Assembly (NCBI RefSeq): GCF_002938425.1
Contig: NZ_POQU01000020.1
Coordinates: 1-45,519 of the forward strand
Origin: Blastococcus atacamensis
GTDB lineage: Bacteria; Actinomycetota; Actinomycetes; Mycobacteriales; Geodermatophilaceae
Direction: 5' to 3'
Length of the DNA stretch: 45,519 nucleotides
In this document: piece after piece, positions 7,702 through 15,311 of the stretch
Numbering within the stretch: the stretch's first letter is position 1
Layout: the number at the start of each line of letters is the position of its first letter
Translations under genes and position numbers: made by a program
Notes under the pieces: generated by a model
The model's input: only the letters and a program-made list of their open reading frames with translations
What the model was told of the DNA's origin: nothing
Databases searched by the model: none

Positions 7702-8112
7702 TTAGTTCGAGGTGACCGTCAGGGAGGTCTTGTCGAACGAGGAGATGAGCGGCAGCGGCGTGGTCGTCAGGGTGCACGTGACGATGTGCGCCGCGCCGTC
7801 CGGCGCGTAGCTGCAGGTGTTGGCGCCGTCGGGGATGGGAGTCGTGCCGCTGTAGAGGGTCATCCGCGCGGACATCCCGGGCGACGCGACGGCCTGGCCG
7901 ACGGTGAAGGCCACGGTCTGCAGGCGGCCGCTGTCAGCGGTGGCCGGGGTGTAGGCGATGTTGCTGACCGAGACACCCGTCGCCGTCAGCTCGCCGTAAC
8001 CGGCGACGTTGTTGTCGACGGTGCTGAAGTTGTTGCCGGCGGTGAAGGCAGAGGTGGTGAGGCCGGCAGCGGCAACCGCGACTCCGGCGAGCAGAACGCG
8101 CGACTTGCGCAT
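7702..8112 (-). CDS. small exported protein with SipW-dependent-type signal sequence
   Basis: 136 residues with a basic start (MRKSR), a hydrophobic core (VLLAGVAVAAAGLTTSAF) and a mature part beginning around TAGNNFSTVDNN. It has the look of alternate, SipW-processed exported proteins (TasA/CalY-like secretion class), although the mature part is much shorter than TasA. The mature chain is Thr/Ser/Ala-rich and beta-prone, with two cysteines (CSYAPDGAAHIVTC) that could form one disulfide. It lies immediately upstream of, and on the same strand as, the SipW-type peptidase gene, which supports a protease-substrate pair. It may build a surface or matrix structure, but no function can be read directly. 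Confidence 0.72.
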   Translation of the reverse strand: MRKSRVLLAGVAVAAAGLTTSAFTAGNNFSTVDNNVAGYGELTATGVSVSNIAYTPATADSGRLQTVAFTVGQAVASPGMSARMTLYSGTTPIPDGANTCSYAPDGAAHIVTCTLTTTPLPLISSFDKTSLTVTSN

Positions 8113-8144
8113 TGCCTGTGTCCTGTTCTCTCAGCGGCCTGGCC

Positions 8145-8169
8145 CGCCCGGATGCTGGTCATCCGGGCG
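8145..8169 (-). promoter_or_regulatory. hairpin in the 5' region of the SipW-substrate gene; rest of 8113-8437 unassigned
   Basis: CGCCCGGATG (8145-8154) pairs with CATCCGGGCG (8160-8169) around a CTGGT loop, about 32 bases upstream of the ATG at 8112. It may modulate translation or mRNA stability. The remaining intergenic sequence 8113-8437 separates divergent genes. Around 8221-8275 it is markedly less GC-rich than its neighbours, consistent with promoters, but I see no confident -35/-10 pair and no recognisable riboswitch. Confidence 0.4.
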
Positions 8170-8437
8170 CATCGGCACTGGCCTGTCGTTCGACAACCAG
8201 GTCTTCGGCAACGCGCGGCCCATTCTTAACTCCATTCTCAGAAGAAACTCCTATCTCCGAGTCGACAATTGAAAGGCGGTGACCCGACACCATTCCGGTG
8301 AAGCACGAGCCACCTCTGGGACGGTCCGCGGCGTGCCTTCCGGGATCGCCGGAGGAGCGCCCTACGGTGTTCCGGAACCCCTCGCACGCGAACCCGCCGG
8401 ATGCGGTTCCCGAGGTGTCAGCAGGAGGTGGTGCGTC

Positions 8438-9679
8438 GTGCGCTCGTCGATGTCGCAGGGACCGGTCGCACCCGGGCAGCCCGCGGCCCCCCGGGCGTCC
8501 GCTCCCCGGCGCGGCGTCGAGCGCGACACGAGCATGGAGGCGGCCGCACAGCAGGCGGGCGTGCTCGCCCAGGCCTCCCGCGAGGTCTCCGACACCTCCC
8601 GCGAGGCCGCGGCGTCGCTCTCCGAGTTGCGCGCCGCGATCGGCGACATCTCGGCGAGCACCGTCCGGGCCTCGTCGGTCGCCGAGGAGGCGGTGCGCGA
8701 CGCGCAGGCCGTCGACGAGCGGATCACCGCCCTGCAGGCGGCCAGCGCGGCCATCACCGAGTTCGTCCGCATGATCACCGCGATCAGCCAGCAGAGCCGG
8801 TTCCTGGCGCTGAACGCCTCCGTCGAGGCGACGCGCGCCGGCGACCTCGGCCGTGGCTTCGCCGTCGTCGCCGACGAGGTCAAGGAGCTCGCGGGACGCA
8901 CCGCGCAGGCCGCGCAGGACATCGACCTGCAGATCAAGGCGGTGCAGAAGGAGACCGAGCAGGCCGTCGCGGTGATCCAGCGCATCACCGGCACCCTGGG
9001 AGCGATCGCCGAGGCGCAGGACTCCATCTCCGCCGCCGTCGAGCAGCAGCGGGCCGCGACCGAGCGCGTGGTCGAGAACGTGGACCGGGCGGCGAGCGGC
9101 TCGGCCCGCATCACCGATGCCGTCGCGCAGCTGGCCGAGAGCCAGCGGGTCGTCTACGTGCGGCGTGCGCTCACCGTCGCCGAGCAGCACCTGGCGGAGC
9201 TGGGCGGCGCCCGGCTCGGCACGAACCGCTCCACCCTCAGCGTGCGCGACCAGGTCAGCGGCGCCGCGCACACCACCCAGCTGGCCGACGTCCTCGTCGG
9301 CGACCTCCCGCTGGACCGCAGCGACGACCCCCGCCGTCCGGCCCTGCTGGTCGACGAGGTCGTCCGCCAGGTCGGCGGCAGCTGCACGCTGTTCCAGCGC
9401 CTCGACGACCAGGGCAGCATGGTCCGCGCGGCGACGACGGTGCTCAACCCCGCTGGCCGCCGCAACGTCGGCACCTACATCCCCCGCCTCGGCGCCGACG
9501 GCACCCCCAACCCGGTGCTGGCCGCCGTCCTGGCCGGCAAGGTCTACACCGGCGAGGCGACCGTCGCCGGCCGGCAGTACTTCACCGCCTACGCGGGCCT
9601 GCACGACGACGCCGGCGTGCTGATCGGCATGCTCTACGTCGGCCTGCCCCTGGATGCGATGCCCGGCTCCAGCAGCTGA
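8438..9679 (+). CDS. soluble methyl-accepting chemotaxis-like signalling protein with C-terminal Cache-like domain
   Basis: 413 residues from GTG 8438, which has AGGAGG 9 bases upstream (8423-8428). The N-terminal half is a coiled-coil MCP signalling region: MITAISQQSRFLALNASVEA, then the conserved tip GRGFAVVADEVKELAGRT. The second half (about 250-410) resembles a Cache-type sensor (VRQVGGSCTLFQRLDD, RNVGTYIP, GKVYTGEATVAGRQYFTAYA, GVLIGMLYVGLP). Usual receptors have the opposite order, with the sensor outside the membrane. Here I see no transmembrane segment, so sensing would be cytoplasmic. No che genes are nearby; output may be to the adjacent phosphatase or c-di-GMP systems. Family identity is firm; ligand and partner are unknown. 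Confidence 0.82.
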   Translation: MRSSMSQGPVAPGQPAAPRASAPRRGVERDTSMEAAAQQAGVLAQASREVSDTSREAAASLSELRAAIGDISASTVRASSVAEEAVRDAQAVDERITALQAASAAITEFVRMITAISQQSRFLALNASVEATRAGDLGRGFAVVADEVKELAGRTAQAAQDIDLQIKAVQKETEQAVAVIQRITGTLGAIAEAQDSISAAVEQQRAATERVVENVDRAASGSARITDAVAQLAESQRVVYVRRALTVAEQHLAELGGARLGTNRSTLSVRDQVSGAAHTTQLADVLVGDLPLDRSDDPRRPALLVDEVVRQVGGSCTLFQRLDDQGSMVRAATTVLNPAGRRNVGTYIPRLGADGTPNPVLAAVLAGKVYTGEATVAGRQYFTAYAGLHDDAGVLIGMLYVGLPLDAMPGSSS

Positions 9680-9780
9680 GGCCCCACCCGGGAGTGCGGG
9701 GAGGAGCCGGCGCCGTCGTCTAGGTTGAGGACCCGGGTTCCAACAGCAGCCGGGGCGCCGGACCGCACGAGGGGGACGTG

Positions 9781-10866
9781 GTGAACCGGTCAGGCCGGAT
9801 CGACGCGGTGCTGCCCGCCGTCGTCCTGGCGCTCGTCGTGCTGGGCGAGGTCGTCAGCGGGCGCGGCCAGGTCGTGCTCGGGCTCACCGTGATGGCCCCG
9901 CTGGTGGCCGCCACCTGGCTGAGCCGTCGCGCGACCGTCGCGTACGGATCGGCCGCCTTCGTCGTCGCGACGCTGCTGGGGCTCTACGAGCAGCAGTACA
10001 CCTCGGACACGGCCGTCGCCCAGACCGTCCGGATGATCGCCGTGGTACTCGCCGGCGTCATCGCCGTGGGCGCCTGCGACCTCCGACTGCGGCACGAGGC
10101 GCACGTCGCCCGGCTCAGCGCCGAGGCCGCCGCCACGCGCGCCGCGGTGCGCACCGGCGAGATGCTGCAGAGGGCGCTGCTCGGCTCGCCGCCCCAGGTG
10201 CCGGGCATGGAGACCGCGGCCCGCTACCTGCCCGGCGAGCAGGGTGCCCAGGTGGGCGGTGACTGGTACGACGCGTTCCCACTCGGCGACGGCCGGATCA
10301 TGCTCGTCATCGGCGACGTCGCCGGCCACGACGCACCGGCCGCCGCCACGATGGCGCAGACCCGGGGCATGGTCCGTGCGCTCGCGAGGTCGGGGCACAC
10401 CTCCCCCGCGGCGCTGCTGAGCACGCTGGACGACGTCCTGGGTGGGCTGGGCCTGGACACGCTGGTCACCGTGACGATCGCGACCCTCGACGTCCGTGGG
10501 GCCGGCGCGACGGCGCCCCTGTGCTGGTCCAACGCCGGGCACCTGCCGCCGGTCCTGGTGCGTGCCGACGGCACCGCGCGCCTGCTGGAGCGGACTCCGG
10601 AGCGGCTGCTGGGCGCCTCGCCGGAGGGCTCCCCCCGCAGCGAGCACGCGATCGAGCTGCACCGGGGGGACTCGGTGCTCTTCTACACCGACGGCCTGGT
10701 GGAGCGACGCGGCATGACGCTCGACGACGGGACCGCGTGGCTGGTGCGGGCGCTGTCCCGCATCGGGCAGGAGCCCCTGGACCGGGTCTGCGACGGACTG
10801 CTCGGCGCCCTGGGCACCCGCGGCGACGACGACATCGCCCTGCTGGCGGTGCGGCTGCCCCGCTGA
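9781..10866 (+). CDS. membrane-anchored SpoIIE/PP2C-type serine phosphatase
   Basis: 361 residues. The first ~100 carry about three to four hydrophobic segments (LPAVVLALVVLGEVV, VVLGLTVMAPLVAATWL, MIAVVLAGVIAVGACDL). A short helical linker leads to a SpoIIE phosphatase domain with the metal-binding motifs GGDWYDAFPLGDGR and VIGDVAGHDAPAA, then SNAGHLPPVLV, FYTDGLVERR and terminal DDDIALLAVRLP. Such phosphatases act on anti-sigma-factor antagonists in partner-switching pathways. GTG 9781 is preferred to GTG 9778 because of spacing from GAGGGGG at 9769-9775. It follows the MCP-like gene by 101 bases and is convergent with kptA, 3 bases away. Confidence 0.88.
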   Translation: MNRSGRIDAVLPAVVLALVVLGEVVSGRGQVVLGLTVMAPLVAATWLSRRATVAYGSAAFVVATLLGLYEQQYTSDTAVAQTVRMIAVVLAGVIAVGACDLRLRHEAHVARLSAEAAATRAAVRTGEMLQRALLGSPPQVPGMETAARYLPGEQGAQVGGDWYDAFPLGDGRIMLVIGDVAGHDAPAAATMAQTRGMVRALARSGHTSPAALLSTLDDVLGGLGLDTLVTVTIATLDVRGAGATAPLCWSNAGHLPPVLVRADGTARLLERTPERLLGASPEGSPRSEHAIELHRGDSVLFYTDGLVERRGMTLDDGTAWLVRALSRIGQEPLDRVCDGLLGALGTRGDDDIALLAVRLPR

Positions 10867-10869
10867 GCC

Positions 10870-11391
10870 TCAGTCGTCGAGAACCGTCAGGTACGACGGC
10901 GGAACGGCGTCGACCAGCCACACCCCGTTCGCCGACCGGGAGAAGACGGCGCCGTCGTCGGCCAGGCGGACGGCGTCGACCCGCAGCACCACCGGGCGGC
11001 CGCGGCGGGCGCCCACCGTCCGGGCGGTCGCGACGTCGGGGCTGAGGTGGACGGCGTGCCGCCGCTGCGGTCGGAGGCCCTCGGCGAGGATGGCCGGGAG
11101 GAACCGCTCGACCGTGCCGTGGAACAGCTGCGCGGGCGGACGCTCCGGGGCGTAGCCGAGCTCGACGGCGACGCTGTGGCCCTGGACGGCGCGGATCCGG
11201 TCGCCGGCGATCTCGAACCGGCGCTTGTCGTTGGTGGCCACGACCCGCTCGAGCTGCTCCCGGGTCAGCCGCAGCGCGGCGAGCAGCTGGTCGACGTCCA
11301 CCCATCCGGCCGGGTCGAGCACCAGCCCGACGGAGTCCGGCCGATGGCGGAGGACGAAGGACAGCCGCTTGCTGGTCCGGACGACGTCCAC
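10870..11391 (-). CDS. kptA: RNA 2'-phosphotransferase, Tpt1/KptA family
   Basis: 173 residues, the normal length for KptA. The opening RTSKRLSFVLRHRPDSVGLVLDPAGWVDVDQLL is characteristic, followed by NDKRRFEIAGDRIRAVQGHS, the NAD-binding part LFHGTVERFLPAILAEGL, and RRHAVHLSPD. The enzyme removes an internal RNA 2'-phosphate by transferring it to NAD+. In yeast it finishes tRNA splicing; the natural bacterial substrate is uncertain. It sits between two SpoIIE phosphatase genes, 19 bases upstream of the second, with which it could be co-transcribed. Confidence 0.92.
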   Translation of the reverse strand: MDVVRTSKRLSFVLRHRPDSVGLVLDPAGWVDVDQLLAALRLTREQLERVVATNDKRRFEIAGDRIRAVQGHSVAVELGYAPERPPAQLFHGTVERFLPAILAEGLRPQRRHAVHLSPDVATARTVGARRGRPVVLRVDAVRLADDGAVFSRSANGVWLVDAVPPSYLTVLDD

Positions 11392-11410
11392 GTGCCGGTG
11401 CCCCGCAGGA

Positions 11411-13261
11411 TCAGCCGCAGCGGAAGAGCACGAAGGCGACGTCGTCGTCGGGGGCGTCGCTCAGCAGCCGCTCGGTCAGCAGGGCGCCCAGCTGTGCGGG
11501 GCCCAGGTGGCGGCCCTCGACCAGCGCGTCGGCGGCTCGCCCGATCCCCTCGTCCAGGGCCTCGTCGCGCCGTTCGACCAGGCCGTCGGTGTAGAGCAGC
11601 AGGGTCGAGCCGGCCGACACCTCCACCTCCACCTCGGGGCGCTCGCACCCGTCGACGACGGCCAGCGGGAGGGCGCGGCCCTCCTCCAGGTGCCGGACCG
11701 TGCCGTCGGCCGCCACGAGGAGGGCAGGCAGATGACCGGCGCTGCTGTACCGCACGCTGCCGGTGGTGCCGTCGATGACCGCGCAGAACACGGTGCTCAC
11801 GGCAGCACCGGGAACCAGCGCCGCGAACCGGTCCAGGGCGGACAGGACGTGCGCCGGTGAACGGCTCTCCAGCAGCAGCGCCCGGCCGGCGCTGCGCAGC
11901 TGCCCCATCACCGCCGCGGCGGGCAGCCCACGGCCCACGACGTCGCCGACCACCACGCCGTAGCGGCCGTCGGGCAGGTCGACGACGTCGTACCAGTCGC
12001 CGCCCACCTCGAGAGTGCCGGTGGCCGGCCCGTAGTGGACCGCGAAACCCTCGGGCAGCACGGTCGGGCCGAGCACCGCTCGCTGCAGCGTGACGGCCAC
12101 GTCGCTGAAGAACTGGGCGCGTGCCCGCTCGGACTGCGCCCGCTCCTCCGCCCGCCGCCGCTCCGCCGCGACCGCCTGCGCGTCGGTGACGGTGGCGGCG
12201 ACCTGGCCGGCGGCCAGCGACATGAAGATGCGGTAGTCCTCGTCGAGGGCGAGGTGCGGGCTGGCCCCGAGCACCAGCGCCCCCACCGGCCGCTCCGCAC
12301 CGGCCGCCGTGAGCGGCAGGACGACCGCGGTGTCGACGTCCGTTCCTCCGATGGGGCCGGCGCCGGCGGTCGACAGGCCCGGCAACTGCGAGGCCAGCCC
12401 CGTGACGGTCCGGGTCTGCCCGGTCACCATCGCCTGGCGCACCTGCTCGGGGATGGGACCCGTCACGAGGTCACCCTGCGCGCTCAGACCCTGCGCGGCC
12501 ACGAGCCGCGGCTGCTCGCCGTCGTCCTCGGTCAGGTACACGATGCCGAAGGGGCAGTCGCTGCGGGCGTCGGCCAGGATCCCCAGGGCGGTGGACACCG
12601 CCTCCCTCGTGTTCCCGTGCGCGGCGCGCGGCAGGCTCCCCAGCCGCTGCAGGATGCCGAGCCGCCGGGCGGCGAGCACGCGGTGCGTGGTCTCCACGAC
12701 CGTGTCGAGCAGCCCGACGACGCGGCCGCCCGGCTCGACCACGGGGCTGAAGGAGAAGGAGAAGTAGGTCTCCTCCTCCCAGCCGTGGCGGGTCATGACC
12801 AGCAGCAGGTCCTCGGAGTAGGTGGCCCGCCCGGCCATCACCTCCTCGACCATGGGGTCCAGCGCGTCCCAGATGTCGGACCACACCTCACGGGCCGAGC
12901 GGCCCAGCGCGGCGGGATGACGGGCGCCGAGCATGGGGGCGTAGTCGTCGTTGTAGACCATGACGAGCTCCGGCCCCCACATGAGGAGGAACGGGAACCG
13001 CGAGTTGAGGGCGGTGCTGACGGCGGTCCGGAGCGTGGGCGACCAGTCGTCCTGCGGGCCGAGGGCGGTGGTCCCCCAGTCGTGCTCCAGGATCATCCGC
13101 TGGAGCTCGGTCCAGGGCGCGCCCGGGACGAGCTCTGCCAGATGCCTGTTCAGTGCCGCTCTCCCCACCGCCCGGCACGCCCTGGCCCGCCCATCCGGCG
13201 ACCGTGCACGCGTGCTCCGGCCGCATTGTTCCATCCCGCCACGCGCGAGTGCATTGGGCAC
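11411..13261 (-). CDS. PAS-GAF-SpoIIE/PP2C phosphatase
   Basis: Up to 616 residues. After a poorly conserved N-terminus comes a PAS-type domain (LGPQDDWSPTLRTAVSTALNSRFPFLLMWG..MVYNDDYAPMLG, about 65-190), then a GAF domain (about 200-365). A short coiled coil rich in Arg/Glu/Ala follows, then the phosphatase with GGDWYDVVDLPDGR, VVGDVVGRGLPAAAVM, YSSAGHLPALLV, LYTDGLVERR and DDDVAFVLF. The sensory domains probably tune dephosphorylation of an anti-anti-sigma factor. The start is uncertain: the ATG at 13261 is the furthest; ATG 13234 or GTG near 13168 would remove an arginine-rich stretch without family character. It lies just upstream of kptA on the same strand. Confidence 0.88.
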   Translation of the reverse strand: MPNALARGGMEQCGRSTRARSPDGRARACRAVGRAALNRHLAELVPGAPWTELQRMILEHDWGTTALGPQDDWSPTLRTAVSTALNSRFPFLLMWGPELVMVYNDDYAPMLGARHPAALGRSAREVWSDIWDALDPMVEEVMAGRATYSEDLLLVMTRHGWEEETYFSFSFSPVVEPGGRVVGLLDTVVETTHRVLAARRLGILQRLGSLPRAAHGNTREAVSTALGILADARSDCPFGIVYLTEDDGEQPRLVAAQGLSAQGDLVTGPIPEQVRQAMVTGQTRTVTGLASQLPGLSTAGAGPIGGTDVDTAVVLPLTAAGAERPVGALVLGASPHLALDEDYRIFMSLAAGQVAATVTDAQAVAAERRRAEERAQSERARAQFFSDVAVTLQRAVLGPTVLPEGFAVHYGPATGTLEVGGDWYDVVDLPDGRYGVVVGDVVGRGLPAAAVMGQLRSAGRALLLESRSPAHVLSALDRFAALVPGAAVSTVFCAVIDGTTGSVRYSSAGHLPALLVAADGTVRHLEEGRALPLAVVDGCERPEVEVEVSAGSTLLLYTDGLVERRDEALDEGIGRAADALVEGRHLGPAQLGALLTERLLSDAPDDDVAFVLFRCG

Positions 13262-13363
13262 GACCTATCCCGATCGGCTGAATCGCCTCGGCCCCGGCGA
13301 AAGCTGCACGGTCGCCCCCGTCGAGCGGCTGATGGCGGCGGGTGTGCAGATCCCGCCCGGCGA

Positions 13364-13966
13364 TCAGCGCGAGTAGTACTCCACGACCAGCTGCTCCTCG
13401 CAGACGACCGGCACCTCGTCGCGGTTCGGCGTCCGCTCGTAGCGGGCGAGGAGCTCGGCCAGCCGCACCTCGAGGTACTGCGGGGCCTCGGCGTGCGCGC
13501 CCGAGGCGGCGACGACGAACGGCTCCTTCGCGCGCGACTTCTCCGCGATCTGCACGAAGTCGCCGGGCCGCAGCCGGTAGGAGGGGCGGTCGACGCGCGT
13601 GCCGTTGACCAGCACGTGCTGGTGGGTGACGAACTGGCGGGCCTGGTAGATGGTCCGCGCGAAGCCGGCGCGCAGCACGGTGGCGTCCAGCCGCGACTCC
13701 AGGTCCTGGATCAGCGCCTCGCCGGTCTTGCCGCCGGCGCGCCTGGCCCGGTCGAACGCCGCCCGCAGCTGGGTCTCGGAGATGTCGTACTGCGCGCGCA
13801 GCCGCTGCTTCTCCTTGAGACGGGTGGAGTAGTCGCTGTCCTTGCGGCGCTTCCGGCCGTGCTCACCCGGCGGGTACGGACGGCGCTCAAAGTACTGGAC
13901 GCACTTCGGCGTGAGCGGGATGCCCAGCGCGCGACTGAGCCGGACCTTGGGGCGGGGCGTGTTCAC
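13364..13966 (-). CDS. rpsD: 30S ribosomal protein S4 (uS4), form lacking the four-cysteine site
   Basis: 200 residues from GTG 13966, which has GGAGG 7 bases upstream. The S4 sequence is unmistakable: ERRPYPPGEHGRKR, QYDISETQL, GKTGEALIQDLESRLDATVLRAGFARTIYQARQFVTHQHVLVNG (S4 RNA-binding domain) and EEQLVVEYYSR at the end. S4 binds 16S rRNA, nucleates 30S assembly and can be autoregulatory. Only two scattered cysteines are present, so it lacks the N-terminal four-cysteine metal site of Thermus-type S4. It is stand-alone and not in an rpsM-rpsK-rpoA cluster, as in Streptomyces. A DtxR/iron-box-like palindrome overlaps its promoter region (13979-13997), suggesting it may be an iron-responsive paralogue. 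Confidence 0.95.
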   Translation of the reverse strand: MNTPRPKVRLSRALGIPLTPKCVQYFERRPYPPGEHGRKRRKDSDYSTRLKEKQRLRAQYDISETQLRAAFDRARRAGGKTGEALIQDLESRLDATVLRAGFARTIYQARQFVTHQHVLVNGTRVDRPSYRLRPGDFVQIAEKSRAKEPFVVAASGAHAEAPQYLEVRLAELLARYERTPNRDEVPVVCEEQLVVEYYSR

Positions 13967-13978
13967 GGGTACCTCCGG

Positions 13979-13997
13979 TTTGGTTAGGCTCACCTTA
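13979..13997. promoter_or_regulatory. DtxR/IdeR-type iron box between rpsD and the DUF2470 gene
   Basis: TTTGGTTAGGCTCACCTTA matches the actinobacterial iron box TTAGGTTAGGCTCACCTAA at 17 of 19 positions. It lies 12 bases before the rpsD GTG and overlaps TATAAC/TTATAA sequence that could serve as -10 elements for the divergent genes. Binding of a DtxR-family repressor (IdeR/DmdR) here would be expected to repress one or both genes when iron is plentiful. Confidence 0.68.
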
Positions 13998-14027
13998 TAA
14001 CGCATCCCGAACTCCCCGAGGTGGTCC

Positions 14028-14783
14028 ATGACGGCCGGCCCGATCCACTCGTCCGCAGCCGTCGACCGGCAGCCGCCGGCCGCCGAGCGCGCCCGCACCG
14101 TCGCGCTGCGACCCGCGGCAGCACTGCACGTCGCCGACCTCGGCTCCTCCTCCGTGCTGGCCGCCACGACGACGGCCGACGGCGACGTGCTGCTCGTCGT
14201 CCCCACCTCCGACGGGGCCGTCGCGGCGCTCCGGGGCTCGCCGCTGGGCGACGTCCCGGCCCGGCTGACCGTCACCGACCGTGCGCCGCTGCCGGTGCGC
14301 CACCCGGTGCGCGCGCTCGTGAACCTCTCGGGCTGGCTGACGGCGGTGCCGGAGCAGGACATCGCCGGGCTGGTGCTCGACTTCGCCGAGACCACGCCCG
14401 CCGAGGCGCTGTTCGAGGTGGGGCTCAGCGCCGTTCTGGTGCGGATGGACCTGGCCGACGTCGAGCTGGAGGAGTCCGGAACGATCGTCGACGTCGACCC
14501 CGACGACTTCCGCGCGGCCGCGCCGGACCCCGTGAGCCGGGTCGAGACGGAGCTGATGGCCGCCCAGGAGGCGCCGCTGGGCCGGCTGCGCGCGCGGGTG
14601 CAGCGCTGGGCCGGACGCCGCGACGACGTCCGACTGCTGGGGCTGAACCGCTTCGGTGTGCGGTTCCGGGTGCAGAGTGAGCAGGGCTGCTACGACCTGG
14701 GGGTGCCCTTCGCCGCGCCGCTGGCCGGACCAGACGGGTTCGCCGGCGCCGTCGACGACCTGCTGACCTGCGGTCCCGCCTGA
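14028..14783 (+). CDS. DUF2470 domain protein, HugZ/HutZ-like heme-iron utilisation family
   Basis: 251 residues. The N-terminal ~130 residues resemble a split-barrel flavin/heme-binding fold (TVALRPAAALHVADLGSSSV, DVLLVVPTSDGAVAAL, VRALVNLSGWLTAVP). The C-terminal part (LLGLNRFGVRFRVQS, YDLGVPFAAPLAGPDGFAGAVDDLL) matches the DUF2470 pattern. Relatives include HugZ/HutZ proteins that bind or degrade heme for iron release. The catalytic C-terminal histidine of HugZ is not evident, so enzymatic activity is uncertain. ATG 14028 has GAGGTGG at 14018-14024. It shares an iron-box-like operator with divergent rpsD, consistent with induction under iron limitation. Confidence 0.7.
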   Translation: MTAGPIHSSAAVDRQPPAAERARTVALRPAAALHVADLGSSSVLAATTTADGDVLLVVPTSDGAVAALRGSPLGDVPARLTVTDRAPLPVRHPVRALVNLSGWLTAVPEQDIAGLVLDFAETTPAEALFEVGLSAVLVRMDLADVELEESGTIVDVDPDDFRAAAPDPVSRVETELMAAQEAPLGRLRARVQRWAGRRDDVRLLGLNRFGVRFRVQSEQGCYDLGVPFAAPLAGPDGFAGAVDDLLTCGPA

Positions 14784-14829
14784 GCGGTCCGCGGTGGACC
14801 GGAACCCGCCGCCGTGCCACGGTCCTGGC

Positions 14830-15240
14830 ATGACCACCTCCGACGGCGGCCGGCGAGGCCTGCAGATCACCATGGGCGCGCTCGCGGCCATCCCCCTGGC
14901 ATCCGGGCTCACCGGAGCACTGCTCGGCCCGGCGTCGCTGGACACGACCGGCCGCCCCGCACACCCGGACGTGGAGAGCGAGTACCGCTACACCCACGCC
15001 ATCTACGCCGCGGTGGCCCCGCTGATCTGGTCGGCCCTGCCCCGCGTGGAACGGGAGGGCACCCTCGTGCGCGTTGTCTCCGGCGCCCTCTTCCTCGGTG
15101 GGGCGGCCCGCCTCCTGGCGTGGCGGAAGGCCGGGCAGCCGCACCTCGCCCTCGTCGGTGGCGCGGCGCTCGAACTGCTCGGGACACCGCTGCTGGTGGC
15201 CTGGCAGCATCGGGTCGCCACCCGGGCGGGCAGCGCCTGA
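14830..15240 (+). CDS. DUF4345 family membrane protein
   Basis: 136 residues with about four hydrophobic segments: MGALAAIPLASGLTGALLG, the YTHAIYAAVAPLIWSAL region, LVRVVSGALFLGGAARLLAW and ALVGGAALELLGTPLLVAW. The spacing and the VESEYRY / FLGGAARLLAW signatures match small DUF4345 membrane proteins of unknown function. ATG 14830 is chosen as the first methionine close to the hydrophobic region; GTG-type starts upstream are possible. It follows the DUF2470 gene by 46 bases on the same strand, so they may be co-transcribed. Confidence 0.7.
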   Translation: MTTSDGGRRGLQITMGALAAIPLASGLTGALLGPASLDTTGRPAHPDVESEYRYTHAIYAAVAPLIWSALPRVEREGTLVRVVSGALFLGGAARLLAWRKAGQPHLALVGGAALELLGTPLLVAWQHRVATRAGSA

Positions 15241-15311
15241 CACCTGCTCCGGCCCGCCCGCCGCCTCTGGAACGATGCGCGCCAGCACCCGTGCAGCTCG
15301 AGGAGGCACCC

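Noticed and set aside
8113-8437. Possible riboswitch (for example c-di-GMP sensing) upstream of the SipW substrate gene
   Set aside because: A hairpin is present but I could not find the conserved cores of any riboswitch class I know.
9720-9760. tRNA-like GGTTC-containing stretch before the PP2C gene
   Set aside because: No cloverleaf pairing or acceptor stem could be drawn; it is just the leader of the phosphatase gene.
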